A DNA stretch of 64,000 nucleotides from an uncultured bacterium. Its GTDB lineage: Bacteria > Spirochaetota > Leptospiria > Leptospirales > Leptonemataceae. The DNA lies in the NCBI GenBank assembly GCA_937928085.1, contig CALFVU010000004.1, positions 1-64,000 of the forward strand, given 5' to 3'. Below the pieces are notes generated by a model that had not been told where the DNA came from, ran no database searches, and worked only from the letters and a program-made list of their open reading frames with translations. A program made the position numbers and the translations under genes. Positions 29,524 to 38,238 of this stretch are shown here, piece by piece. The first letter of the stretch is position 1. Every line of letters begins with the position of its first letter.

Positions 29524-29754
29524 ATGATTGAACTTCATCGACTCAATAATAAGCGGTTTTATTTAAACCATAGACTTATTGAAACAATAGAAGAAAATCC
29601 CGATACCACAATCCATTTGATGAATGGACAAAGTATCATCGTAAAAGAAAGTGCAAAAGATGTACAAAAAAAAATCATAGAGTTCGAAAGAGAAATCTTC
29701 GTTGATAAAATTATTAAAATTGCTTATACTAAAAATCAAGAAAAACAATCTTAA
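29524..29754 (+). CDS. flbD: Flagellar protein FlbD
   Basis: 76 residues starting MIELHRLNNKRFYLNHRLIE and continuing ETIEENPDTTIHLMNGQSIIVKES, the hallmark of FlbD, a small protein usually encoded between flagellar hook and motor genes. Here it is alone: no motA, motB, fliL or flgE is adjacent. It indicates that the organism is flagellated, consistent with a spirochaete. Confidence 0.85.
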   Translation: MIELHRLNNKRFYLNHRLIETIEENPDTTIHLMNGQSIIVKESAKDVQKKIIEFEREIFVDKIIKIAYTKNQEKQS

Positions 29755-30335
29755 AGATTTAATAATTTTATGAAGGCAGTGTATGACATTACAGTTTTTG
29801 TTTATATTCATCCAAAACTTCACATTAAAATTTTTTTTTAATCATCTTAACTGATTAAGGTAGTTTGATTTATATTTTGCTTAACTAATAAGCTCATTGA
29901 ATTGTAGCAATTTTTATAATATTTCTCTTGCCTATGGTTTCGCTGTATGATGTTAAACAAGCGTATACTACAAAATTTAACTTAAAATGTTTTCTACGAA
30001 TCGAAACATTGATTTAAGTATTGTTATAAATATAAACTTTAAAGTGAAGAATACAGTGATTTAGAGTATAAATTTATATCCTTAAGTATTAATTTTTTTA
30101 AGTATTAATTTATAATTTTTTTTTAACTTATTTACAATTTTTGATTGTCTATAAAGCTTAATAAAATAATCTATATTTTAGACAAATAAATCTTTAAATT
30201 GAGACTAAATATCAAAATGATCAGGATGGAGATTTTACTACATGAATGGATTCTAAAAAAATTCTAAAAAAATGTTGATGGCGATAAAAGAGAATTATAA
30301 TTGGTGTTAAACATCCATCCTATCATTGGAAAATA
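29755..30335. other. Gene-poor spacer upstream of the tRNA and oxidase locus
   Basis: About 580 bp of AT-rich DNA with no convincing ORF. A close direct repeat of TAAGTATTAATTT (about 30083-30112) was noticed. The right end carries a candidate promoter for the tRNA. Confidence 0.5.
30274..30301 (+). promoter_or_regulatory. Candidate promoter for the tRNA (and possibly the cco operon)
   Basis: A perfect -10 box TATAAT at 30296-30301, with a GTTGAT -35-like box about 16 nt upstream (30274-30279), lies 35 nt before the tRNA. The distance fits a short tRNA 5' leader. Confidence 0.4.
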
Positions 30336-30409
30336 GGGCCCTTAGCTCAGTCGGTTAGAGCAGGAGACTCATAATCTCTTGGTCCCAGGTTCGAGTCCTG
30401 GAGGGCCCA
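30336..30409 (+). tRNA. tRNA with CAU anticodon (elongator Met, or Ile2)
   Basis: A complete 74-nt cloverleaf: acceptor GGGCCCT/AGGGCCC, D-stem GCTC/GAGC, anticodon stem GGAGA/TCTCT with loop CTCATAA, and T-arm CCAGG/CCTGG with TTCGAGT. CCA is not encoded. G1-C72 pairing excludes initiator tRNA. The acceptor start and the AGAGCAGG-x-GACTCATAATC block look more like known tRNA-Ile2 (lysidine-modified by TilS) than elongator Met, but that comparison is from memory. ccoN starts 50 bp downstream. Confidence 0.95.
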
Positions 30410-30459
30410 AAATACTTATGACTATTTACATCAAATAGCTAACTTCAAGGAGCTAAAAT

Positions 30460-31890
30460 ATGACAACAAAACAAATCGATTATGATAACCAGATAGTGAA
30501 ATGGTGGGTTATATCAGGAATTGTTTGGGGTCTTGCTGCGATGCTTTTTGGGGTAATTATCGCATTTCAAATGGTATACCCTGATCTTAACTTTCCCCCA
30601 TTTTTAACATTTGGTAGAATGAGACCTGTTCATACGAATGGGATTATTTTTGGATTCACCGGAAGTATGATCTTCGCTTCGATGTATTATGCTTTCCCTA
30701 GATTATTAAAAACAGAAATGTTTTCTAAAACACTTTCTCGAATTCATTTTTGGTTATACCAAATCAGCATCGTGGGGGCAGTTTTGACTTTATTATCTGG
30801 TTTTACTCAAAGTAAAGAATATCATGAATTAGAATGGCCATTAGATATTTTAATCGCAGTATGGTGGGTGATTATGACAGTCAATTTCTTCGGAACGATT
30901 GCTATTCGTAAAGAAAAAAGACTTTATGTTTCGATTTGGTTCTTTGCAGCAATGCTCATTGGAATTCCTATGCTTTTTATTGTTAACGGAATAGTAATTC
31001 CATCAGGGTTGTTAAAATCATATTCAGTGTATTCAGGTATTGCAGATGCTAATGTTCAATGGTGGTATGCACACAATGCAGTAGCCTTCTTCTTAACTTA
31101 TCCTATTATTGCGATGATGTATTATTTCCTTCCAATGCATACAAGACTTCCCATTTTTAGTCATAGGATTTCTATCGTTCATTTCTGGAGTTTGATTTTT
31201 GTTTATATGTGGGCTGGACCGCATCATTTATTGTATTCAGCTGTTCCTAATTGGTTGCAAACTTTAGGAATGTTATTTAGTTTAATGCTAATCGCACCAT
31301 CTTGGGGTGGAATGCTCAATGGTTTTATGACTTTAACTCAAGCAAAAGAAAAATTAAGAACTGATGCAACTTTAAAATTTTTATTAGTGGGAATTACATT
31401 CTACGGTATGGCTACGTTCGAAGGTCCAATGATGTCAATTAGAAGCGTAAATGTAATTTCTCATAATACTGACTGGACAATAGGACACGTACACAGTGGT
31501 GGCTTGGGTTGGGTTTCTGGAATGTGCTTTGCTGCTATTTATTATTTAGTTCCCCGTTTATGGAATACAAAACTTTATAGCGAAAAATTAGCAGAAATTC
31601 ATTTCTGGATTGCTACGATCGGAATTTTACTTTATGTAGTTTCTATGTGGGTTTCTGGTGTTACAGAAGGTTTAATGTGGAGAGCTGTAGACGAAACAGG
31701 AGCTTTAATGTATCCTAACTGGGTAGAGATTACCCAACAATTAGCACCTTTTAGATTCATAAGAGCGATAGGTGGAACTTTATTCTTAGGTGGTGCATTG
31801 CTTATGGTATATAATGTTGTGATGACCATTAAAAATGCAAATGCAGGTTTTGAATATATCGATCTTAAAGAAGGCATTAAAGTAGCATAA
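30460..31890 (+). CDS. ccoN: cbb3-type cytochrome c oxidase subunit I
   Basis: 476-residue catalytic subunit of the high-affinity cbb3 oxygen reductase, with about 12 transmembrane helices. Haem and copper ligand regions are visible: FGRMRPVHTNGIIFGF, WWYAHNAVAFFLTYP, GPHHLLYSAVP and IGHVHSGGLGWVSGM. AAGGAG lies 8 nt before the ATG. It heads the ccoNOQP cluster. No promoter is obvious in the 50 bp after the tRNA, so read-through from the tRNA promoter is possible. Confidence 0.97.
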   Translation: MTTKQIDYDNQIVKWWVISGIVWGLAAMLFGVIIAFQMVYPDLNFPPFLTFGRMRPVHTNGIIFGFTGSMIFASMYYAFPRLLKTEMFSKTLSRIHFWLYQISIVGAVLTLLSGFTQSKEYHELEWPLDILIAVWWVIMTVNFFGTIAIRKEKRLYVSIWFFAAMLIGIPMLFIVNGIVIPSGLLKSYSVYSGIADANVQWWYAHNAVAFFLTYPIIAMMYYFLPMHTRLPIFSHRISIVHFWSLIFVYMWAGPHHLLYSAVPNWLQTLGMLFSLMLIAPSWGGMLNGFMTLTQAKEKLRTDATLKFLLVGITFYGMATFEGPMMSIRSVNVISHNTDWTIGHVHSGGLGWVSGMCFAAIYYLVPRLWNTKLYSEKLAEIHFWIATIGILLYVVSMWVSGVTEGLMWRAVDETGALMYPNWVEITQQLAPFRFIRAIGGTLFLGGALLMVYNVVMTIKNANAGFEYIDLKEGIKVA

Positions 31891-31902
31891 AAGGAGGTAT
31901 GT

Positions 31903-32565
31903 ATGTCAGAACATGATAAAGATTTAACATGGTACGAAAAGTTAAGTCATAAAGTAGAAGATAAAATCACAATTCTCTTTTGGATTTTCGTTTTTGCTTT
32001 AATTGGAGGACTAGTAGAACTTCCTCCACTTTTACTAATGGGAGAAATTAAAGGTCCAGTATCCATAACTCCTTATAACGCTTTAGAATTAGCGGGAAGA
32101 GATGTATATCAACAAGAAGGGTGTTTCTATTGTCATACCCAAATGATTCGACCTTTTAAATGGGAAACTGACCGTTGGGATAGAAATAGAGAATATGGGC
32201 CTGAACCTTATTCTAAAGCTTATGAGTATGTTTACGAACATCCATTTTTGTGGGGATCAAAAAGAACAGGTCCAGATCTTTGGCACGAAAACAGTTTAAA
32301 CGATAACGCAACCTGGCACAAAACACATTTAATAAATCCCCAAGAAACATCTCCTGGTTCTATAATGCCAAGATATCCCCATTTGTTTGAAACACCAGTA
32401 AATATTGAACAAACAAAAGCAAATATGAAAGCTCTTAGAATCATCGGAGTTCCATATACAGATGAAGATATTGCAAAAGCAGATGAACTCTTGCAGGGAA
32501 AAACTCAAGGAGATGCTTTGGTAGCATATCTACTTAAACTTGGTAGGGATACAAAACAAAAATAG
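31903..32565 (+). CDS. ccoO: cbb3-type cytochrome c oxidase subunit II (monohaem)
   Basis: 220 residues: a transmembrane anchor (about 24-47) and a periplasmic cytochrome c domain with haem site CFYCH (Cys74, Cys77, His78) in EGCFYCHTQMIRPF and axial Met region SIMPRYPHLF. It is 12 bp after ccoN with AAGGAGGT upstream of the ATG. Confidence 0.96.
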   Translation: MSEHDKDLTWYEKLSHKVEDKITILFWIFVFALIGGLVELPPLLLMGEIKGPVSITPYNALELAGRDVYQQEGCFYCHTQMIRPFKWETDRWDRNREYGPEPYSKAYEYVYEHPFLWGSKRTGPDLWHENSLNDNATWHKTHLINPQETSPGSIMPRYPHLFETPVNIEQTKANMKALRIIGVPYTDEDIAKADELLQGKTQGDALVAYLLKLGRDTKQK

Positions 32566-32574
32566 GAACATTCA

Positions 32575-32727
32575 ATGGAACAAATTGATTGGATGGGTAT
32601 TTACAAAGGATTGAGGCTCCCGGTTTTGGGAGTTATATTTTTAATGATTGTATGGTATATTTTTCGTCCCAAGAGAAAAAAAGAATTTGAGGACGTTAAA
32701 TATACGATATTCGACGAGGATAAATGA
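32575..32727 (+). CDS. ccoQ: cbb3-type oxidase subunit CcoQ
   Basis: A 50-residue protein with one transmembrane helix (about 15-30, LPVLGVIFLMIVWYIF) followed by a basic stop-transfer RPKRKKEFE and an acidic tail. Size, topology and position between ccoO and ccoP identify it as CcoQ/FixQ, which stabilises the complex. AGGA lies 9 nt before the ATG. Confidence 0.88.
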   Translation: MEQIDWMGIYKGLRLPVLGVIFLMIVWYIFRPKRKKEFEDVKYTIFDEDK

Positions 32728-32777
32728 TAAATGTGGTGGGTTTTGGGTGGGAAATTTAAAAAAAAGGAGTGTAGACT

Positions 32778-33314
32778 ATGAATAATGAATATAGAGACGA
32801 TGATTATCAAGTTCAAGAAAATCGCGGTTGGTTACCGGGTTGGTGGATGTTAATATTATATGGTACGATTATTTTTTCAATAGTCTATTCTATATATATG
32901 CACGGAATAGCGGGATGGTCACAAGAACAACAGTACCAAGAAGAAGTGGCTCTTTTTAAAAAATTACATCCCGAGATTGTTGCAAAACTTAACGACGATG
33001 GTTCTAATCCTTTAAGAAATGATCCAACTGCTATTGCAAACGGAGAAAAAACTTACATTACTTACTGCGCAGCATGTCACAATAGAGATCTCTCTGGAAT
33101 TGTAGGACCGAATCTTAAAGATGATGTATGGTTGCATGGCAACACAGACAAAGAAATTTTTTATTTAATTATGAATGGAATCTCTGTTGAAAACTTAAAA
33201 CAAAATCCACCAAAAGGACCTATGCCAGCTCATAAAGATAGCTTGGGAGCTAAAAAGATTTTAGAAGTTATGGCATATATTGCGTCTAAAAATAACACTT
33301 TGTTACCAAAATAA
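32778..33314 (+). CDS. ccoP: cbb3-type oxidase subunit III, monohaem form
   Basis: 178 residues. The N-terminal helix (about 22-42) carries the CcoP signature LPGWWMLILYGTIIFSIVYS. Only one haem site exists, CAACH (Cys97, Cys100, His101), with axial Met in GPMPAHKDSLG. Textbook CcoP is dihaem and about 300 residues, so this is a short form; I believe such forms occur in other phyla. AAGGAG lies upstream of the ATG. The gene is followed by a perfect hairpin. Confidence 0.92.
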   Translation: MNNEYRDDDYQVQENRGWLPGWWMLILYGTIIFSIVYSIYMHGIAGWSQEQQYQEEVALFKKLHPEIVAKLNDDGSNPLRNDPTAIANGEKTYITYCAACHNRDLSGIVGPNLKDDVWLHGNTDKEIFYLIMNGISVENLKQNPPKGPMPAHKDSLGAKKILEVMAYIASKNNTLLPK

Positions 33315-33321
33315 AAAATCT

Positions 33322-33364
33322 TTTAGCAAGACTGATTTGTATTGTCAGTCTTGCTAAATTATTT
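33322..33364 (+). terminator. Perfect 14-bp hairpin between ccoP and ccoG
   Basis: TTTAGCAAGACTGA (33322-33335) pairs perfectly with 33345-33358 across a 9-nt loop, then a T-rich tract follows. It lies 7 bp after the ccoP stop and 31 bp before the ccoG start. It could be a partial terminator, lowering assembly-factor expression relative to structural subunits, or an RNA-stability element. Confidence 0.75.
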
Positions 33365-33389
33365 TATTTATGATTTAGGAGGAATAATT

Positions 33390-34718
33390 ATGGTAATAGC
33401 GCGCCCCATAATAGGAAAGCATAGAAACATCAAGAATCGTATTAATGTTATATTGTTTGCTATCTTTTTAATAACTCCTTTTATCAGGATTGGTGGAATC
33501 CCCCTTGTTCTTATAGATATACCCGCAAGAAAATTTTATGTTTTCGGTCTTATCATTTGGCCACAAGAATTATATTTTTTACATATCCTACTTTTATTTT
33601 TGGGCTTTAGTTTATTTTTTTGGACAGCTTTAGCTGGAAGATTGTGGTGTGGCTATGCATGTCCCCAAACATTGTTTACAGAAGTTTATGATTGGATCGC
33701 TCGATTAATCACAAAAGATCGATTCGGTAAACCTTCTATGAAAAAAAAAGATTGGGCAATTGTATATTTCGTTTGGTTGATGATGTCAATATTTTTTTCT
33801 CTTGTTTTTTTAAGCTATTTTAAACCAATTGAAGAAACAATTAAAGAAGTTGCACAACTAAGCTTTTTCATCCCAACCACCTTTATTCCTAAAGAATGGG
33901 TAATTTTTATGTTTTTGTCAACCGGGACAGCTATGTTTAATATGGTATACTTTCGAGAAAACTTATGTAGACTGGTATGTCCTTATGGAAGGTTTCAAAC
34001 TGCATTGCTAGACAAACATTCACCTATAGTTACATATGATGTTAAAAGAGGCGAACCAAGGAAACAACCAAGCGAAAAAGTAGGACAACAAAAAGGAGAT
34101 TGCATCGATTGTAAACTTTGTGTTTTAGTATGCCCAACTGGAATTGATATAAGAGAGGGTTTGCAAGTAGGATGTTTACATTGTGGTTTATGCGTAGATG
34201 CTTGTACAACAGTAATGAGTAAGTTTAATAAAGAAACTTTAATAGCATATAAAACAATGGAACAGATCGAAAACCCCCACAGTAAAATCAAGTATTTTAG
34301 ACCAAGAACCGCAATCTATGGTAGTATATTAACATTGCTAATCATAGTTTTTGTTTATTTATTAGTTGTTAGAGTACCTATTTATACAAGTGTTTTAAGA
34401 GACAAGGCTATATCGAATATTTACATCCCCAATCAAGGATGGAGAAATGGTTACGAAATTCATATAGGAAATTTATCATTTAATCCGATTGATGTAGAGA
34501 TTCAAGTAGAAAGTAATCATTCTTTTAATAAACTTATTGATTCCAGTGAGATTCATATCAAACCAGAAGGATATGAAAAAGTTAGAATTATCTTGGAATA
34601 TCCCGAAAGTAATGGAAAATTAGACAAATATTCTGTTCCAGTTTCTTTTATTATTGTTAATAAAAATAATGGAAAACACAAAAAAGTTGTTAAAACTTAT
34701 TTTACGTTTCCTTCTTGA
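33390..34718 (+). CDS. ccoG: Cytochrome c oxidase accessory protein CcoG (FixG)
   Basis: Membrane ferredoxin-like copper reductase for cbb3 assembly. I start at the ATG at 33390, which has AGGAGG 7 nt upstream; a longer TTG reading from 33342 runs back into the hairpin. About 442 residues. The membrane part has WCGYACPQTLFTEVYDW and LCRLVCPYGRFQ; the iron-sulfur part has CIDCKLCVLVCPTGIDIR and CLHCGLCVDAC. The C-terminal third is the IG-like FixG domain. Confidence 0.95.
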   Translation: MVIARPIIGKHRNIKNRINVILFAIFLITPFIRIGGIPLVLIDIPARKFYVFGLIIWPQELYFLHILLLFLGFSLFFWTALAGRLWCGYACPQTLFTEVYDWIARLITKDRFGKPSMKKKDWAIVYFVWLMMSIFFSLVFLSYFKPIEETIKEVAQLSFFIPTTFIPKEWVIFMFLSTGTAMFNMVYFRENLCRLVCPYGRFQTALLDKHSPIVTYDVKRGEPRKQPSEKVGQQKGDCIDCKLCVLVCPTGIDIREGLQVGCLHCGLCVDACTTVMSKFNKETLIAYKTMEQIENPHSKIKYFRPRTAIYGSILTLLIIVFVYLLVVRVPIYTSVLRDKAISNIYIPNQGWRNGYEIHIGNLSFNPIDVEIQVESNHSFNKLIDSSEIHIKPEGYEKVRIILEYPESNGKLDKYSVPVSFIIVNKNNGKHKKVVKTYFTFPS

Positions 34719-34742
34719 TAAATATAGAAAAATTGAATATTT

Positions 34743-35279
34743 ATGAAACACAATAAAAATCAATTACATCCTTCTGTTAAAAGAATTTTTTTAATAATTG
34801 GTGGATTCTTCTTTTTGTTTTTTTTAGCTATTGGTTATACCATATACATAGCCCAAAAAAACTTTGAACCTATAATGGATAGTAGATATTACGAAAAAGG
34901 TTTAAATTACGAAAAAAGAAAAAAAGAATTTTTAAAAGCGAAAGAAAGAAATTGGATAGCTGACGTCAATATTCTAAAAGAAGAAACTTTAACAAAAAAT
35001 TTTAATCTAAACATAAAATTACAAAATGATCAATATTTAAAAAGCTTTTTTAGTAATGAAAACAGGACTGTAGTAACTTTAAAAATTAGTTATCCAGCTT
35101 CAATTAGAAAATATTATGAATTTAGCTTTAAAGAAAGTGATTTTTCTCTTAATAGCAATTCAATTGAGTTAAATAAAAATATTAGTCTTCCCTCTCACGG
35201 AAACTTTGAATTTAGCATAGAAATTCATCCTGAAGAAAATGCAACAATATATTATACAAAAAAAATTTATGTGGAGTAA
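34743..35279 (+). CDS. ccoH: CcoH/FixH family assembly protein
   Basis: 178 residues with one N-terminal helix (about 14-34) and a periplasmic domain. The signature region is MDSRYYEKGLNYEKRKKE right after the helix. CcoH interacts with the oxidase during assembly. The gene is 24 bp after ccoG, and ccoS begins at the next base after its stop. Confidence 0.85.
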   Translation: MKHNKNQLHPSVKRIFLIIGGFFFLFFLAIGYTIYIAQKNFEPIMDSRYYEKGLNYEKRKKEFLKAKERNWIADVNILKEETLTKNFNLNIKLQNDQYLKSFFSNENRTVVTLKISYPASIRKYYEFSFKESDFSLNSNSIELNKNISLPSHGNFEFSIEIHPEENATIYYTKKIYVE

Positions 35280-35438
35280 ATGATGAGTATAATATTTATA
35301 ACGATTCCATTAGCTACTATTTTAGCTCTAATCTTTTTAGGATTATTTTTATGGTCAGTAAAAACAAAACAATATGACGATCCTGAATACATTGCAAGAA
35401 AAATAATATTTGATGATGAAAATGAACATAAATCATAA
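35280..35438 (+). CDS. ccoS: cbb3-type oxidase maturation protein CcoS
   Basis: A 52-residue protein with one helix (about 4-25) and the family tail FLWSVKTKQYDDPEYIARKI-IFDD, in which the QYDD...IFDD pattern is characteristic of CcoS. Two adjacent ATGs (35280, 35283) are possible starts. CcoS is needed for haem and copper insertion into CcoN. Confidence 0.88.
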   Translation: MMSIIFITIPLATILALIFLGLFLWSVKTKQYDDPEYIARKIIFDDENEHKS

Positions 35439-35631
35439 TTTTTCAGAAAAAAATAATCCAATTAAGTATTATAGACCAAGCTTAAATGTTATTATAGGTG
35501 GAAAATATAAAAAAGAAGAACAAAGAAAGGAAAAATTTAGAAAGTTTGGAATCTTTTTTTTATATTTACTTTTCAATTCTTTGATTTCTATAATTTTATT
35601 TTTTTATGTAAGAATAATTCTTAAATTTTAA
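35413..35631 (+). CDS. Small membrane protein between ccoS and ccoI
   Basis: About 72 residues; several starts are possible (TTG 35410, ATG 35413, 35416 or 35422), all overlapping the ccoS end. The N-terminal half is polar (NPIKYYRPSLNVIIGG), the middle very basic (KYKKEEQRKEKFRKF), and the C-terminus forms a hydrophobic hairpin or helix of ~28 residues. It stops 1 bp before ccoI, so it sits inside the operon. No family recognised; context suggests a role in oxidase or copper-ATPase assembly. Confidence 0.6.
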   Translation: MMKMNINHNFSEKNNPIKYYRPSLNVIIGGKYKKEEQRKEKFRKFGIFFLYLLFNSLISIILFFYVRIILKF

Positions 35632-35632
35632 A

Positions 35633-38194
35633 ATGCCCCTGAAAGTTCAAGAAAGCATAAAATGTTATCATTGTGGAGAAACAATTAAAGAAAATTATTA
35701 TATTCATAAAGTAGAGAATACGGAATATCACTTTTGTTGCAATGGATGTTTACAAGCTTATCTTTTCATAAGAGATTTAGGACTTAATGATTACTATAAA
35801 CATAGAGAAGATTATGCATCTAAACCCGAATTCGATTATATAGAAGAAGCACTTTACGATTATATAGAAAATGAGCTAAAATCAAAACTTAAATCGAATG
35901 TTTTAGAAAAAACTTTTTATATAAAAGGAATTCATTGTGCCTCTTGTGTCTGGATAAATGAAAAAGTATTAGGAAAATTAGAAGGAGTTATCGAAGCACA
36001 GGTATCTTTATCTACTAATCGAGTGCAAATAAAATGGGATTCAAACAAAATCTCGTTAAAAGAAATTGGAAATACAATTTATAAGATTGGTTATGTTTTA
36101 GTTCCTATTAACGAAAAAAATGAGACACCGATTAAAAGTTATAGTGACACTCTTTTAAAAAAAATGGCAGTTGCGGGATTTTTTATGGGCAATAATATGT
36201 TAATTAGTGCTTCTCTTTATGCAGGTTATTTTGATTTTATGGATCCAGTTACAAAATTTTTTTTCCATTGGATGAGTTTTTTTCTTACAATACCAGTTTA
36301 TTTTTATAGCGCATCAGAGTTTTTTAAGTCTTCGTATGTTTCGTTAAAAAACAAAGTGATTGCTACAGATCTCTTAACTTCTGTCGGAATTTCATTAGCT
36401 TTTTTTTATAGTATATATATAACGATTACCAACCAACTACACAGAGAAGTTTTTTTTGATGCAATTAATTTTGTTGTTTTTGTTATTTTAATAGGTCGAT
36501 TTATTGAAAGTAGATTAAAATTAAAAACATGGTATTATAAAAATAATTTAAATTCTATTAATCCAGAAGTAGTCAAAACTCTTAAAAATCATCACTTGAT
36601 CCTTAGGTTTAAGGATAAGACCTTTTTAAAAGTAGATGAAAATTATTCATTAAAAAATACTGATTTTGAATATAAAAAATTAGAAGAAGTTCAAGAAAAA
36701 GAGATTATTATAGTTTCGCCTCAAGAAATTGTTCCTCTAGATAGTATTCTACTAAATTCAAAAGCTGAAGTCGATGAATCTTCTTTAACTGGAGAATTTA
36801 AATCTATTTTAAAACATTATAAAGATTTGATTGTATCTGGTTCAAAAAATATTTCGAATACGATTTTATTTTTAGAAGTAAAGCATAATTATAAACAAAG
36901 TACGATATCTCGAATATTAGAATTAGCGGATAGAAGCCTTTTAAACAAATCCAGATACGAAACGATAAGTACAAAAATTTCAAGTATTTTTATTGTTTTA
37001 GTTTTAACATTAGGGTTGATGACTTTTTTGTATTGGTGTTTTTTTAAACAAGATTTATCAAATGCAATTCTATTCACGCTTTCTCTTTTGATTGTAGCTT
37101 GTCCTTGTGCTTTAAGTTTATCTATACCTACTGCTATGATTGTTGGTTTACAAGAATTATTTTCCAAAGGATGTTTAGTTCAAAATAGTCAATTACTCGA
37201 AACAATTGCTAAATCAAAAGTTATTGCTTTTGATAAAACAGGAACATTAACTCAAGGAAATCTTAATATTTATAAAATATATTCCAAAGTAGAACTATTA
37301 TATTTAAAAAATATTATAAATTTATTAAACAATTATCAAAGAGAACTACAAATCCAGCACCCCATAAGCAAAGCTTTTTACAAATTGGAACAAGAAAATA
37401 ATAACCAAATAATATTTCATTTAAATAGAAAAATTGATTTATCTTTAGAAAATCAAAATTTTCAAGCAAAGTATTATCCAGGTCTCGGACTAAAGCTATC
37501 AAGTGATACTATCAATCTTTGGTTAGGTTCCGAAAGCTGGTTAAAAAGTTTTGGGTATCGAATTGATTATAATATAAAAAAAGAAAAAGGAGATATTTTA
37601 GTTTTATTAGGTTATGAATCCCCTCAAGAAAAAATCATTTTTGCTTATTTTTTACTAAAAGATCAACTAAAAGAAAATGTAGAGGTGATAATTCCGAAAT
37701 TGAATCTTACTCACAAAACGATCTTGCTGACAGGCGATAATGAAGAAAATGCTACTTGGATTCAAGAAAAAACCCAAATTCAAAAAATTTATTTTTCTTT
37801 AAAACCAGAAGATAAAGCAAAGATTATTCAAGAGTATCAAAAACATAATCAAAGAATCTTGATGATTGGTGATGGAATTAATGACACAATAGCACTTAAG
37901 CAAGCAGATGCGGGAATTTCCTTTATTACTGCCAGTAATTTAGCATTGTATTCCGCTGATATTTTTTTATTAAACCCAGATATGAAAGTTATATATTTTT
38001 TAGTAAATTTTACCAAATTGATCTTTAGAAAAATTAAACAAAATTTAACTATGTCTTTGGTATATAATTTGATTTTGCTACCTATGGCATTTTTAGGATA
38101 TCTTTCTCCATTTGTTGGGGCAGTATTTATGTCTTTAAGTTCTATTACTGTTGTTTTAAATTCGCTTTCTATAAAAAAATATAAAACCTTATAA
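35633..38194 (+). CDS. ccoI: Copper-translocating P-type ATPase CcoI (FixI)
   Basis: 853 residues. The N-terminus has a Cys-rich metal-binding domain (CYHCGETI, FCCNGCLQAY), then an HMA domain with GIHCASCVWIN. About eight membrane helices follow, with the CPC metal site in ACPCALSLSIP. Cytoplasmic motifs are DESSLTGE, phosphorylation site DKTGTLTQGN, LTGDNEENA and GDGINDTIALKQADAG. It supplies copper for the CuB centre of CcoN. It is the last gene of the locus, and a hairpin overlaps its stop. Confidence 0.95.
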   Translation: MPLKVQESIKCYHCGETIKENYYIHKVENTEYHFCCNGCLQAYLFIRDLGLNDYYKHREDYASKPEFDYIEEALYDYIENELKSKLKSNVLEKTFYIKGIHCASCVWINEKVLGKLEGVIEAQVSLSTNRVQIKWDSNKISLKEIGNTIYKIGYVLVPINEKNETPIKSYSDTLLKKMAVAGFFMGNNMLISASLYAGYFDFMDPVTKFFFHWMSFFLTIPVYFYSASEFFKSSYVSLKNKVIATDLLTSVGISLAFFYSIYITITNQLHREVFFDAINFVVFVILIGRFIESRLKLKTWYYKNNLNSINPEVVKTLKNHHLILRFKDKTFLKVDENYSLKNTDFEYKKLEEVQEKEIIIVSPQEIVPLDSILLNSKAEVDESSLTGEFKSILKHYKDLIVSGSKNISNTILFLEVKHNYKQSTISRILELADRSLLNKSRYETISTKISSIFIVLVLTLGLMTFLYWCFFKQDLSNAILFTLSLLIVACPCALSLSIPTAMIVGLQELFSKGCLVQNSQLLETIAKSKVIAFDKTGTLTQGNLNIYKIYSKVELLYLKNIINLLNNYQRELQIQHPISKAFYKLEQENNNQIIFHLNRKIDLSLENQNFQAKYYPGLGLKLSSDTINLWLGSESWLKSFGYRIDYNIKKEKGDILVLLGYESPQEKIIFAYFLLKDQLKENVEVIIPKLNLTHKTILLTGDNEENATWIQEKTQIQKIYFSLKPEDKAKIIQEYQKHNQRILMIGDGINDTIALKQADAGISFITASNLALYSADIFLLNPDMKVIYFLVNFTKLIFRKIKQNLTMSLVYNLILLPMAFLGYLSPFVGAVFMSLSSITVVLNSLSIKKYKTL

Positions 38195-38238
38195 GTAATA
38201 ATTCCAAAATTCTATTACTTAAAAACCAATTTTTTATG
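38192..38238 (+). terminator. Hairpin after ccoI
   Basis: TAAGTAATA (38192-38200), which includes the ccoI stop codon, pairs with 38213-38221 across a 12-nt loop; a run of six T lies about 9 nt further on. All-AT except two pairs, so only a moderate candidate. Confidence 0.45.

Noticed and set aside
32617-32632. CTCCC/GGGAG hairpin inside ccoQ
   Set aside because: Only 5 bp, in coding sequence; too weak to claim as regulatory.
33342-33389. Upstream TTG start for ccoG
   Set aside because: It begins inside the intergenic hairpin and lacks a ribosome-binding site; the ATG at 33390 has AGGAGG at good spacing.
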